This document shows, piece after piece, positions 16,158-23,794 of a DNA stretch of 64,000 nt. Numbering within the stretch: position 1 is the first letter of the stretch; the number at the start of each line of letters is the position of its first letter. The translations under genes were made by a program, and so were the position numbers. The notes under the pieces are model-generated. The model saw only the letters and a program-made list of their open reading frames with translations, did not search any database and was not told the DNA's origin. The DNA comes from Aerobium sp039839275 (GTDB taxonomy: Bacteria > Pseudomonadota > Alphaproteobacteria > Rhizobiales > Rhizobiaceae). The stretch is taken from NCBI RefSeq assembly GCF_039839275.1, contig NZ_JBDOQP010000001.1, positions 682,001 through 746,000 on the forward strand, read 5' to 3'.

Positions 16158-18208
16158 TCATCGGCACGGCAGGCCATATCGACCACGGCAAGAGCGCGCT
16201 GGTGCGAGCACTGACCGGCGTCGAGCCAGACCGCCTCAAGGAGGAGAAGGCGAGGGGCATTTCGATCGATCTCGGCTTCGCCTACAGAACGCTGGCGAAC
16301 GGTGCGCGGATCGGATTCATCGACGTGCCAGGGCACGAGCGCTTCATCCATACGATGCTGGCCGGCGCCGGCGGCATCGATTTCGCGCTTCTCGTGGTGG
16401 CAGCCGACGATGGCGTCAAGCCGCAGACCCGCGAGCATCTGGCGATCTTGGACCTGCTTGGCGTGCGGCGCGGGATGGTGGCGATCACCAAAGCTGATCT
16501 TGCCGACGAGGATCGCCTGCTCGGGGTCGAGATTGAGATCGAGACGCTGCTGGCAGGCAGCAGCCTTGCCGGATCGAAGGTGCTGCCGGTGTCGAGCATG
16601 ACGGGCATCGGCATGGCCGCACTCGAGGTCGAACTCGCCGACGCGGCGCTGGCGCTGGGCCGGCGCCATGCCGGTGGGCGGTTCCGTATGGCAGTCGACC
16701 GCTCCTTCATCATCCAGGGCGCGGGAACCGTCGTCACCGGGACGGTGCTTTCGGGAGAGATCGCCTTGGGTGATGCGGTGACGGTAAGCCCGAGCGGGCT
16801 GAGCGCGCGTGTGCGCTCGATCCATGCCCAGAACGAGAAGGCACAGACGGGCCGGGCCGGCGACCGCTGCGCGCTCAACCTGGCAGGCGAGTCCATCAGC
16901 CGCGACGCCATTGCGCGGGGCGACATGGTCGTCGACCCGTCGCTGCATGCGCCCACGGCGCGCATCGACGCCGAACTCGACGTGTTGTCGACCGAACCTC
17001 GCCCGATCGGCCAGTGGTTTCCCGTCCACCTTCATCACGCGGCGAGCCAGGTGCCGGCGCGGATCGTCCTGCTCAGCGACGAGGCGATTTCGGCGGGTAG
17101 CAGGAGCATTGTGCAACTTGTGCTCGATCGGCCGATCGCGGCGGCGGTTGGCGACCGCTTCGTCGTTCGCGACACGTCGGCGCAACGCACGATCGGTGGC
17201 GGGCGCTTTCTCGATATACGTGCGCCGGCGCGCCGGCGGCGTTCTCCGGAGCGCAAGGCACAGTTGCGGGCGATGTCGCTTCACGAGCCGCAGGCGGTAA
17301 TGGATGCGCTGCTCTCCGCGCCGCCCTATCTGGTCGACCTCGAACGTTTCGCGCAAGACCGGGCGCTCGGTGTCGTGGCGATCGAACGGCTCGCGCAGGA
17401 TGTCGTGCGAATTCCGCCAGACGGCGGATCGTTTGTCATGGCAGCGGCGCGATGGATGCTGATGCGGCGACAAATCCTTGCCGATCTGGACGCGTACCAT
17501 GCGGAAAACCCTGACCAGCCGGGCATGGGGCTGGAGCGCCTTCGCGTGGCGGGGGACATCCGTCCGCCAGCGCCGGTGTTTCGCCTGATGCTGCAAGGCT
17601 TGCAGCGCGAGGGCGCCATCTCGCTTGACGGTGCATGGGTGCGGTTGCCGCAGCATGTCGTGCGGTTTGCTCCGGAAGAAGAGCAGACCTGGCATCAGGT
17701 GCAGCCGCATCTTGTTGGGGAAGACCGGTTCCGGCCGCCGCGAACACGCGATCTCGCGACCATGCTGGACACGCCCGAACAGACAATGCGGACTATCTTG
17801 AAGCGCGCCAGCCGGATGGGGCTGGTGCATGAGGTGGCCCATGACTGCTTCTTCGCACGACCGGTGCTGGCACAGATCGTCGTCATCTTGCAGGATATCG
17901 CGTCGAACAAGGCGAGCGGCGCGTTCGTCGCCGCCGATCTTCGCGATAGGCTCGACAACGGCCGCAAGGTGGCCATCGAAATTCTCGAATTTCTCGATCG
18001 CCACGGCGTTACGCTGCGGCGCAGCGATCTGCGACGGCTCAACCCGCACCGGCTTGACCTTTTCGGGCCAGCCGGCGAAGCGGAACAGATTGGAAGAGAA
18101 TCGTCCCCGGTGGGGCGTCCGGACTTCAAATCCGGGTGGGGCCGCGAGACGGTCCCAGGTGGGTTCGACTCCCACTCTCCTCCGCCAGCGTCGCGGAGCG
18201 CCACATGA
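16154..18208 (+). CDS. selB: Selenocysteine-specific elongation factor SelB, frame continues through selC
   Basis: SelB is the EF-Tu-like GTPase that carries Sec-tRNA(Sec) to UGA codons marked by a SECIS. ATG 16154 overlaps the preceding stop (ATGA). GHIDHGKS (residues 7-14), DVPGHE (about 56-61) and TKAD (about 112-115) are the nucleotide motifs; beta-barrel domains follow, and winged-helix domains fill the C-terminal third, ending near RLNPHRLDLFG. The frame has no stop there: it runs 30 nt further, through the entire tRNA-Sec gene (18092-18187), and stops at TGA 18206-18208, overlapping the next start as ATGA. The nominal 684 residues exceed E. coli SelB (614). The last ~40 residues are therefore tRNA-templated. 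Confidence 0.93.
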   Translation: MIIGTAGHIDHGKSALVRALTGVEPDRLKEEKARGISIDLGFAYRTLANGARIGFIDVPGHERFIHTMLAGAGGIDFALLVVAADDGVKPQTREHLAILDLLGVRRGMVAITKADLADEDRLLGVEIEIETLLAGSSLAGSKVLPVSSMTGIGMAALEVELADAALALGRRHAGGRFRMAVDRSFIIQGAGTVVTGTVLSGEIALGDAVTVSPSGLSARVRSIHAQNEKAQTGRAGDRCALNLAGESISRDAIARGDMVVDPSLHAPTARIDAELDVLSTEPRPIGQWFPVHLHHAASQVPARIVLLSDEAISAGSRSIVQLVLDRPIAAAVGDRFVVRDTSAQRTIGGGRFLDIRAPARRRRSPERKAQLRAMSLHEPQAVMDALLSAPPYLVDLERFAQDRALGVVAIERLAQDVVRIPPDGGSFVMAAARWMLMRRQILADLDAYHAENPDQPGMGLERLRVAGDIRPPAPVFRLMLQGLQREGAISLDGAWVRLPQHVVRFAPEEEQTWHQVQPHLVGEDRFRPPRTRDLATMLDTPEQTMRTILKRASRMGLVHEVAHDCFFARPVLAQIVVILQDIASNKASGAFVAADLRDRLDNGRKVAIEILEFLDRHGVTLRRSDLRRLNPHRLDLFGPAGEAEQIGRESSPVGRPDFKSGWGRETVPGGFDSHSPPPASRSAT
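18092..18187 (+). tRNA. selC: tRNA-Sec (anticodon UCA)
   Basis: A 96-nt tRNA with encoded CCA. The 8-bp acceptor stem GGAAGAGA (18092-18099) pairs with TCTCCTCC (18176-18183), followed by discriminator G and CCA. The anticodon stem CCGGA/TCCGG (18119-18123, 18131-18135) holds loop CTTCAAA, anticodon TCA at 18126-18128. A long variable arm follows, and the T arm is GTGGG-TTCGACT-CCCAC (18159-18175). The 8-bp acceptor, extended D stem (GTCCCC/GGGGC) and long extra arm are hallmarks of tRNA-Sec. Acceptor pair 4 is A-C, a mismatch. It lies inside the selB reading frame. Confidence 0.95.
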
Positions 18209-18675
18209 ACGAGGACCACCCCTTCATCGCCGCGCTGCGCGCCGAGGCAGCCAGATGCGAGGAGGCGGAAACCGAGTTCCGGCGAACGATGAACGCTCGT
18301 CTGGCGGCGCTGACGCAGGCGCGCGCCTTCGCGAACCGGCGCATGAACCTGATGCGCTCGATGCTCGATGTGGTGACGCGCTGCGAAGATCGTGATGTCG
18401 CGGTGGCCAGCGCGCTGTCCGTGTTGCGCGGCAGGCTCGGCTGGCGTGACGACAGCCCGGCGCGCGACGACGTGCTGAGCGAATATGCGAAGCTGGCCGG
18501 AGCGGGTTTCGACGCGACGCATCAACCGGAGGCGCCGGCCGAAGCCAGCGCCGAACCCGTCGATGTTGGCGAAGCCCTGGAGGCGTTCGAGCAATGGTAT
18601 GTCGGCGCCCGCGGCAAGCCGTTCTGGGTCCTGTTCGAGCACTACATGCCGGAGACGCAGCTTGTCGACTTCTGA
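18205..18675 (+). CDS. Unidentified protein downstream of selC
   Basis: A 156-residue soluble protein that I do not recognise. The ATG at 18205 overlaps the selB stop (ATGA). The N-terminal ~100 residues are mainly charged helix (ALRAEAARCEEAETEFRRTM), probably a coiled coil; an Ala/Glu/Pro linker follows near residue 110; the last ~35 residues (EALEAFEQWYVGARGKPFWV) look folded. It is in the same tight run as selB and the following gene (14-nt overlap), so it probably serves the selenoprotein or formate dehydrogenase system. I recall unnamed genes at this place in other rhizobial fdo-sel clusters but cannot verify it. Confidence 0.7.
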   Translation: MNEDHPFIAALRAEAARCEEAETEFRRTMNARLAALTQARAFANRRMNLMRSMLDVVTRCEDRDVAVASALSVLRGRLGWRDDSPARDDVLSEYAKLAGAGFDATHQPEAPAEASAEPVDVGEALEAFEQWYVGARGKPFWVLFEHYMPETQLVDF

Positions 18676-19075
18676 GGAACGCCCATCCCGCTTCGATGCC
18701 TGGCTGCCGGCAGAATACCGTGCGCGCGGCGATTTCACCGTGCTCGTCGTGCTTGTAGCCATCGGCGAAACCTCGATCGACCTGCTGCGCTCGACCTTCA
18801 TCAACGTCATCGGCGACGAGACGCGGTGGCGCGAGGTCAGGGCGTTGCTGGAAGGTGCTGGCGTTGCGTGGGATGGCGCGGCGTTCTTTCCGGTCGACAG
18901 CTTCATTCGCGGTGCGGTGCCCAATGAGTTGGCCCGGTCTGAATTGCGCGACCTTGAAGCGCGGCTGCGTGAAGACCGCATGTTGCTCAATGAGGGGCAT
19001 TTCTTCGACCGCAAGGGCAGGCGCATGAAAGTCGAGGAGAGCGACGAACCCGGTTCGGCCGCCATGCATGGCTGA
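18662..19075 (+). CDS. Unidentified protein, last gene of the fdn-sel run
   Basis: A TTG at 18662, 6 nt after GGAGA, is the likely start; it overlaps the previous gene by 14 nt, and no ATG or GTG fits. The 137-residue product reads like a real protein from RFDAWLPAEYRARGDFTVLV to the charged C-terminus. It has no membrane helix or recognised motif; composition suggests a mixed alpha/beta cytoplasmic protein. It ends in a hairpin shared with the convergent acetyltransferase gene. Its conserved-looking body and operon position suggest a selenocysteine/FDH accessory role, but the function is unknown. Confidence 0.65.
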   Translation: MSTSEERPSRFDAWLPAEYRARGDFTVLVVLVAIGETSIDLLRSTFINVIGDETRWREVRALLEGAGVAWDGAAFFPVDSFIRGAVPNELARSELRDLEARLREDRMLLNEGHFFDRKGRRMKVEESDEPGSAAMHG

Positions 19076-19095
19076 CGGCGATCGACTCGTCAGCC
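19070..19095. terminator. Bidirectional hairpin between convergent genes
   Basis: GGCTGACG (19070-19077) and CGTCAGCC (19088-19095) form a perfect 8-bp stem with a 10-nt loop. Each arm contains the stop codon of one of the two convergent genes (TGA at 19073-19075 and, on the other strand, 19090-19092). It is a plausible end for both the fdn-sel transcript and the reverse-strand transporter operon. No long U-tract follows on either side. Confidence 0.5.
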
Positions 19096-19923
19096 GAGTT
19101 CAAGGGTGGTGATGGCGAAGACACCGTCGAGCGCGATGACCGGCTTGGGACCGCGATACATGCGAGTGGTTGCAAAGCCGGGTTCCAGGCCCTCGTCCTG
19201 CAACCATTCGCCGAAACGTTCGGCGGTGTCCGGAACGTCGAGATGGATCGCGTCGTCGCAACGTGCAGCAAGCGCGGCCAGCAGAGATCGCGCCGTCCTC
19301 TCGTCGCGGGCAAAGAGCGGGCCGATCTTGTAGCCCTCCCGGCATTGCCGGGCGACGCCATAGCCAGCAACGGTCCCGTCTTCCGTGTGCGTCAGGGCAA
19401 TGTGCGGCGGTTCGAGCCAAGCTTGCAGAAAGGACGGTCTGGCTGCGGGGAAGAAGCTGCGGTCGAAACTCTCGACCAGCCTGAAATCCGCGGTGAGAAT
19501 GGCGTCGCTGTCGGATGGCGGCAGGGTCTTGAGGCGGCCGCTGTAGCGCAGCGTGCCATAGGACGGGAGGAACCCCATGCTGCCATAGTTCGCCTGTTGT
19601 GCGGGCACGGCGTCGAGCCCGATCGTGCGCGATCCCAGCCGTGCCATTCCTGCGTCCCATACGGCTCGGCCATGGCCGAGCCCGCGCATGGCGGGATCGC
19701 AGATGTAGAGGCCGATAAAGCCAAACCTATCGTCATAGGCGAGGGCGGAGATGCCGGCGACCATCCTGTCGTCGACGAATGCGCCGAGGAAGCCTTCAGG
19801 ATCGGCCGACCGAAAGGCCGCGGCGTCCGCGATGCCCGGATTCCAGCCTTCGCCGGCGGCCCAGTCGACCAGCACATCGATGTCGGGCTGGGCCAGGGTG
19901 CGTATCCGCGGCGCGGGCGCCAT
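19090..19923 (-). CDS. GNAT family N-acetyltransferase
   Basis: A 277-residue two-part acetyltransferase. The N-terminal GNAT fold shows the acetyl-CoA loop in RGLGHGRAVWDAGMARLG (Q/RxxGxG/A type), and a second, YitH-like C-terminal domain follows (GYGVARQCREGYKIGPLFAR). ATG 19923, two bases after the racemase stop, is preferred; a GTG at 19944 is also in frame. It is the last gene of the reverse operon with a PotABCD-type importer and a racemase-like enzyme, so its acceptor is probably an amine or amino acid derived from the imported compound. The substrate is not readable. Confidence 0.8.
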   Translation of the reverse strand: MAPAPRIRTLAQPDIDVLVDWAAGEGWNPGIADAAAFRSADPEGFLGAFVDDRMVAGISALAYDDRFGFIGLYICDPAMRGLGHGRAVWDAGMARLGSRTIGLDAVPAQQANYGSMGFLPSYGTLRYSGRLKTLPPSDSDAILTADFRLVESFDRSFFPAARPSFLQAWLEPPHIALTHTEDGTVAGYGVARQCREGYKIGPLFARDERTARSLLAALAARCDDAIHLDVPDTAERFGEWLQDEGLEPGFATTRMYRGPKPVIALDGVFAITTLELG

Positions 19924-19925
19924 CG

Positions 19926-20669
19926 TCAATTCGTCGCCTCGCACAGCGAGAATTCGGAGAGGAGTCCGTCAAACGGCTTCGCCGAGGGCGGTGCGTAGGC
20001 GCCGCGCTTGCTCGTGGATAGTCCCAGCGAGACCAAGGCCTCGGCCTGCTTAACGGCCGCGCTGACGCCATCGACGACCGGCACGCCGAACTCCCGCTGC
20101 AGGCTGGCGGCGAGATCGGCCATGCCTGCGCAGCCCAGCACGATCGCCTCCGCGCGATCTTCTTCGAGCGCCAGCGCGATCTCGTTGCGAAGCTTGCCGA
20201 CGGCGCCGGAAGTCGGGTCCTCAAGCGCCAGCACCGGCACGCCAGCCACCCGGACGCGGGCCTTTCGCGCCATGCCGTAGCGCCGCACGAGATCTTCCAC
20301 GGGCACCCGCGAGCGTTCGCTGGTTGTGACGACGGTGAACCTGCTGGCGATGATGGAGGTAAGGGAAAGCGCCGCTTCGCAGATGCCCAGCACGGGAATG
20401 TTCGCCATCGCGCGCGCGGCATCGAGCCCGGTATCGTCGAAGCAGGCGATGATCGCGGCTTCGGCCCCTTCGCGTTCGCCGCGTCGGATGGCCTCCAGCA
20501 GCCCGGGAACGGCAAAGGCCTCGTCGTAGTAGCCCTCGATGGAGGCCGGCCCCATCGTCGAGGTCAGGGGGTCGACAATCGTCCCTGTCGCGGCAGCGGC
20601 GCGCGCTGCGGTCGCGATCGTCTGCGTCATGGAGGCGGTCGTGTTCGGATTGACGACGAGAATGCGCAT
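19926..20669 (-). CDS. Asp/Glu/hydantoin racemase family protein
   Basis: A 247-residue cytoplasmic enzyme of the Asp/Glu racemase superfamily, closest in plan to hydantoin racemase (opening MRILVVNPNTTASMT). The two catalytic cysteines are in IIACFDDTGLDA (about residue 75) and IVLGCAGM (about residue 185). These enzymes use two Cys as acid and base; hydantoin racemase epimerises 5-substituted hydantoins. It lies 12 nt downstream of the permease gene in one operon, so it probably acts on the imported compound or its product. Allantoin racemase or maleate isomerase-like roles are alternatives. Confidence 0.82.
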   Translation of the reverse strand: MRILVVNPNTTASMTQTIATAARAAAATGTIVDPLTSTMGPASIEGYYDEAFAVPGLLEAIRRGEREGAEAAIIACFDDTGLDAARAMANIPVLGICEAALSLTSIIASRFTVVTTSERSRVPVEDLVRRYGMARKARVRVAGVPVLALEDPTSGAVGKLRNEIALALEEDRAEAIVLGCAGMADLAASLQREFGVPVVDGVSAAVKQAEALVSLGLSTSKRGAYAPPSAKPFDGLLSEFSLCEATN

Positions 20670-20681
20670 GATCGGTCCCGG

Positions 20682-21500
20682 TCAGCCCCGCAGCCTGCGC
20701 CGTCCGAGCCAGACGATGATGCCGAGCGTGACGGCGATCACGAGGAAGGAAAAGACGGTGGTCACCGTGCCGAGCGCGTAGAGCACCGGCGTGGTGACGT
20801 TGGTGGTCATGCCGTAAATCTCCAGCGGCAGGGTATTGTAGGTGCCCGATGTCATCAGCGTGCGCGCGAACTCGTCATAGGAAAGTGTAAAGCCGAACAG
20901 GCCGACGCCGATGAGCGATGGCGCGATCATTGGCAACAGCACGTGGCGGAAGGTCTGCCACGAACTTGCTCCCAGGTCACGGGCCGCTTCTTCGTAGGCC
21001 GGTGAAAAGCGGTTGAAGACGGCGAACATGATGAGGACGCCGAAGGGCAGCGTCCAGGTCAGGTGGGCGCCGAAGCCGGACGAGTACCATGCGGGGCGAA
21101 GGCCCAATTGCTGAAACATCACGCCGATGCCAAGCGATATGATGATCGAAGGCACGACGAGGCTGGCGACGGAAAGATAGAACAGCGCTGTCGCACCGAT
21201 GAACCGGCGGCGGAAGGCGAGCCCCGCGAGAAGCGAGACCAGCACCGTGACCAGCATCACGCCGATGCCGAGCGCGAGGGAACGGCGGAAAGAACCGCCG
21301 AAATCACCCACCGCCTGCTGCTGGGTCAGGTTCCAGAACCAGTGCAGCGACACGCCGTTGAGCGGGAAGGTCAGGCCGCCGCTCGGCCCCTGGAAAGACA
21401 GGATCAGGATCGCCGACAGCGGACCGTAGAGAAATAGCACGAATAGGGCGAAGAAGCCCGTCAGGACCCAGAATTCGAAGCCGCGCTTGTCACCGCCCAT
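20682..21500 (-). CDS. ABC transporter permease, PotC type
   Basis: A 272-residue inner-membrane permease with six helices. The EAA loop that contacts the ATPase is present (EEAARDLGASSWQTFRHVLLPMIAPSL, split as EEAARDLGASSW and FRHVLLPMIAPS). Length and pattern match PotC/YdcV. Its ATG lies one base before the end of the PotB-type gene. With the PotB-, PotD- and PotA-like partners it forms a spermidine/putrescine-class importer whose actual substrate is unknown. Confidence 0.88.
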   Translation of the reverse strand: MGGDKRGFEFWVLTGFFALFVLFLYGPLSAILILSFQGPSGGLTFPLNGVSLHWFWNLTQQQAVGDFGGSFRRSLALGIGVMLVTVLVSLLAGLAFRRRFIGATALFYLSVASLVVPSIIISLGIGVMFQQLGLRPAWYSSGFGAHLTWTLPFGVLIMFAVFNRFSPAYEEAARDLGASSWQTFRHVLLPMIAPSLIGVGLFGFTLSYDEFARTLMTSGTYNTLPLEIYGMTTNVTTPVLYALGTVTTVFSFLVIAVTLGIIVWLGRRRLRG

Positions 21501-21501
21501 G

Positions 21502-22413
21502 TCAGAGCTCCTTGCGGATGTCGACGACGCGCAGGATGGCGGCGACCATGAGCAGCACGATGATCAGCAGGACCACCGCGTTGGCGGCCGCCGCCGGATA
21601 CTGCAGCAGCGACATCTGGTTGCGCATCATCAGCGCGACGGAGGCGCTCTGGCCGCCCGACATCACGAGCACGGTGATGAAGTCGGCCATCACCAGCGTG
21701 ACCACGAAGATGGTGCCGATGGCCATGCCGGGTTTCGCCAGGGGGATGATGACATTGGTGAGGATCTGCAGCGAGGTGGCGCCGGCATCGCGCGCCGCCT
21801 CGATCAGCGAGCGATCGATGCGCATCAGCGTGTTGAAGATCGGCGTGACCATGAACAGCGTGTAGAGGTGCACCATCGCCAGCACGACCGCGAAATCGGA
21901 ATAGAGCAGCCATTCGACCGGCGCCTGGATCAGGCCCATTTCGAGCAAGGTCGAGTTGACGAGACCGTTGCGGCCGAGCACCGGGATCCAGGAGATCATG
22001 CGGATGATGTTCGACGTCAGGAAGGGTACCGTGCAGACGAGGAAAAGTACCATCTGCATCGTCGTGGTGCGGATGTGAAAGGCGAGGTAGTAGGCGACCC
22101 AGAAACCGATGACGAGCGTCAGCGCCCAGACCATCACTGCGTATTTGATGGTGTTGCCATATGTCCGCCAGGTCACCCAGGAGCCAAGCGCTTCTTCGTA
22201 GTTGAGCAGGATGAGATCGGGATAAAGCCGCGCAAAGTCGTAGTCCCAGAAACTCACCACGGCGATCATCAGCACCGGCGCAAGCAGGAATGCGCACAGG
22301 ATGATCGTGAGCGGCGCCGCTTGGATATAGGCCACGAACGCTGCGAGCGACACGCCGCGCCTGGTAGCGGGGCCGGGCGTCGCGGTGGTTTCGTCTTCGA
22401 CGGCAACGGTCAA
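21502..22413 (-). CDS. ABC transporter permease, PotB type
   Basis: The partner permease of the PotC-like protein. The TTG at 22413 has GGAGG 7 nt before it and is preferred; a GTG at 22461 is also in frame and would add 16 residues. The 303-residue product has six helices, and the EAA loop reads IEAARDAGATSLQILTNVII. The extended periplasmic loop after the first helix (FWDYDFARLYPDLILLNYEEAL) is as in PotB. It starts 57 nt after the binding-protein stop. Confidence 0.87.
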   Translation of the reverse strand: MTVAVEDETTATPGPATRRGVSLAAFVAYIQAAPLTIILCAFLLAPVLMIAVVSFWDYDFARLYPDLILLNYEEALGSWVTWRTYGNTIKYAVMVWALTLVIGFWVAYYLAFHIRTTTMQMVLFLVCTVPFLTSNIIRMISWIPVLGRNGLVNSTLLEMGLIQAPVEWLLYSDFAVVLAMVHLYTLFMVTPIFNTLMRIDRSLIEAARDAGATSLQILTNVIIPLAKPGMAIGTIFVVTLVMADFITVLVMSGGQSASVALMMRNQMSLLQYPAAAANAVVLLIIVLLMVAAILRVVDIRKEL

Positions 22414-22470
22414 TGCTGTGCCTCCGGCAGGAAAAGTGGCGGGTGCCGCTGATGGCGGCACCCGATTTCA

Positions 22471-23760
22471 TCAGGCCGCGATGAACTCGTTCCAGCGGCG
22501 GACCATGTAGCGGTCCTCGTCCATCACCGAGTTCCAGCATGCCACGGCACCCATGCGCTCCTCGAAGGAGCCGCCGTCACGCACCGCGCCTGCCTTTTCC
22601 ATGACCGAGCCATCGGGGGCGAGGATGTCGCCCTGCGCCGGCTTGCCCTCGACCCAGAAGCCCCATTCGTCTTCCGACATGAACTCCTTGGCGGTGTCCA
22701 TGGCGGCCGAATAGTAGCCCTGGCGGTTGAGGTAGGCGCCGACCCAGCCGGACAGGTACCAGTCGATGTATTCGTAGGCCGCGTCGAGCTTGGCGCCTTC
22801 CAGGTGCTTGGCAAGGCCGATGCCGCCGCCCCAAGAGCGGTAGCCTTCCTTTAGCGGCTGGTAGACGCATGGCACGCCGCGCGACCGCACTGCGGCCACG
22901 GCCGGCGACCACATCGACTGGATGACCACCTCGCCCGAGGACATGAGATTGACGCTTTCGTCGAAGGACTTCCAGAAGGCGCGGAACTGGCCGTCCTGCT
23001 TGGCCTTGATGAGGAAGTCGATCGTCTTGTCGATCTCCTCCGTGGTCATGTTGCCCTTGTCGCCATAGGTCATCTCGCCCATGGCTTCGATGATCATCGC
23101 GGCGTCCATGATGCCGATCGACGGCACGTTGATGATGGCGGTCTTGCCCTTGAATTTTGGGTCCATGATGTCGGCCCAGGTGGTGATATCCTTGCCGACC
23201 AGGTCGGGGCGGATACCGAGCGTGTCGGCGTTGTAGATGGTGGGCACCATCGTCATCCACTCGGTCGGCTCGCTGGCGAACTCGGTCGAGTCCTTCGAAG
23301 GCACGAAGCCGACGGTGTGCGGCGCGGTGCCCTGCGCGATGACGCTGTCCGGCGTGAGCTTGCCGTTGATGAAGAGCGGTACGATCTTGTCGTAATATTT
23401 CAGCCTGGAGACTTCCATCGGCTGCATCACCCCTGCCGGGAACACCTTCTTGGCGATCCAGTATTCGATGTCGGCGATGTCATAGCTGTCGGGCTGCGTC
23501 ACGGCGCGCTGCGCGGCGGCGTCGGAGTCCGTGGCCGTCATCTCCAGCGTGATGCCGAGGTCTTCCTTGCACTTCTGGGCGATTGCGTTGAGGTTGGATA
23601 CGCCGGTGCCGAACTGCCGCAGCGTGATCGGATTCTGCGCCCAGATGGTCGGAAAGCCGGTGATGATGCCGGAGCCCGCCGCGAAGCCGGCTGCGGCGGC
23701 GCCGGACTTGAGCAGCGTGCGCCGTGAGACATTGGTAGGTGATTTGCTGGTCTTCGTCAT
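22471..23760 (-). CDS. ABC transporter substrate-binding protein, PotD-like, Tat-exported
   Basis: ATG 23760 is chosen because AGGGGA stands ahead of it; an upstream in-frame extension to 23865 reads into the ATPase gene end. The 429-residue product has a twin-arginine leader (SRRTLLKSGAAAAGFAAGSG) and a type II binding-protein fold (GKTAIINVPSIGIMDAAMII; DWYLSGWVGAYLNRQGYYS). It belongs to the family of PotD-like spermidine/putrescine binding proteins. Tat export of such proteins is common in rhizobia. The ligand is unknown; the racemase and acetyltransferase genes argue for something other than simple polyamines. Confidence 0.85.
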   Translation of the reverse strand: MTKTSKSPTNVSRRTLLKSGAAAAGFAAGSGIITGFPTIWAQNPITLRQFGTGVSNLNAIAQKCKEDLGITLEMTATDSDAAAQRAVTQPDSYDIADIEYWIAKKVFPAGVMQPMEVSRLKYYDKIVPLFINGKLTPDSVIAQGTAPHTVGFVPSKDSTEFASEPTEWMTMVPTIYNADTLGIRPDLVGKDITTWADIMDPKFKGKTAIINVPSIGIMDAAMIIEAMGEMTYGDKGNMTTEEIDKTIDFLIKAKQDGQFRAFWKSFDESVNLMSSGEVVIQSMWSPAVAAVRSRGVPCVYQPLKEGYRSWGGGIGLAKHLEGAKLDAAYEYIDWYLSGWVGAYLNRQGYYSAAMDTAKEFMSEDEWGFWVEGKPAQGDILAPDGSVMEKAGAVRDGGSFEERMGAVACWNSVMDEDRYMVRRWNEFIAA

Positions 23761-23794
23761 GGCTGGTTCCCCTTTGTTGGTGCCTTTGGGTGGT

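Noticed and set aside
15863..18175. 770-codon antisense open frame opposite selB
   Set aside because: It mirrors a well-supported gene in GC-rich DNA, has no protein-like composition and no ribosome site.
18092..19095. selC as attachment site of an integrated element
   Set aside because: No integrase, phage genes or repeated tRNA 3' end is seen downstream; the following genes continue the sel operon.
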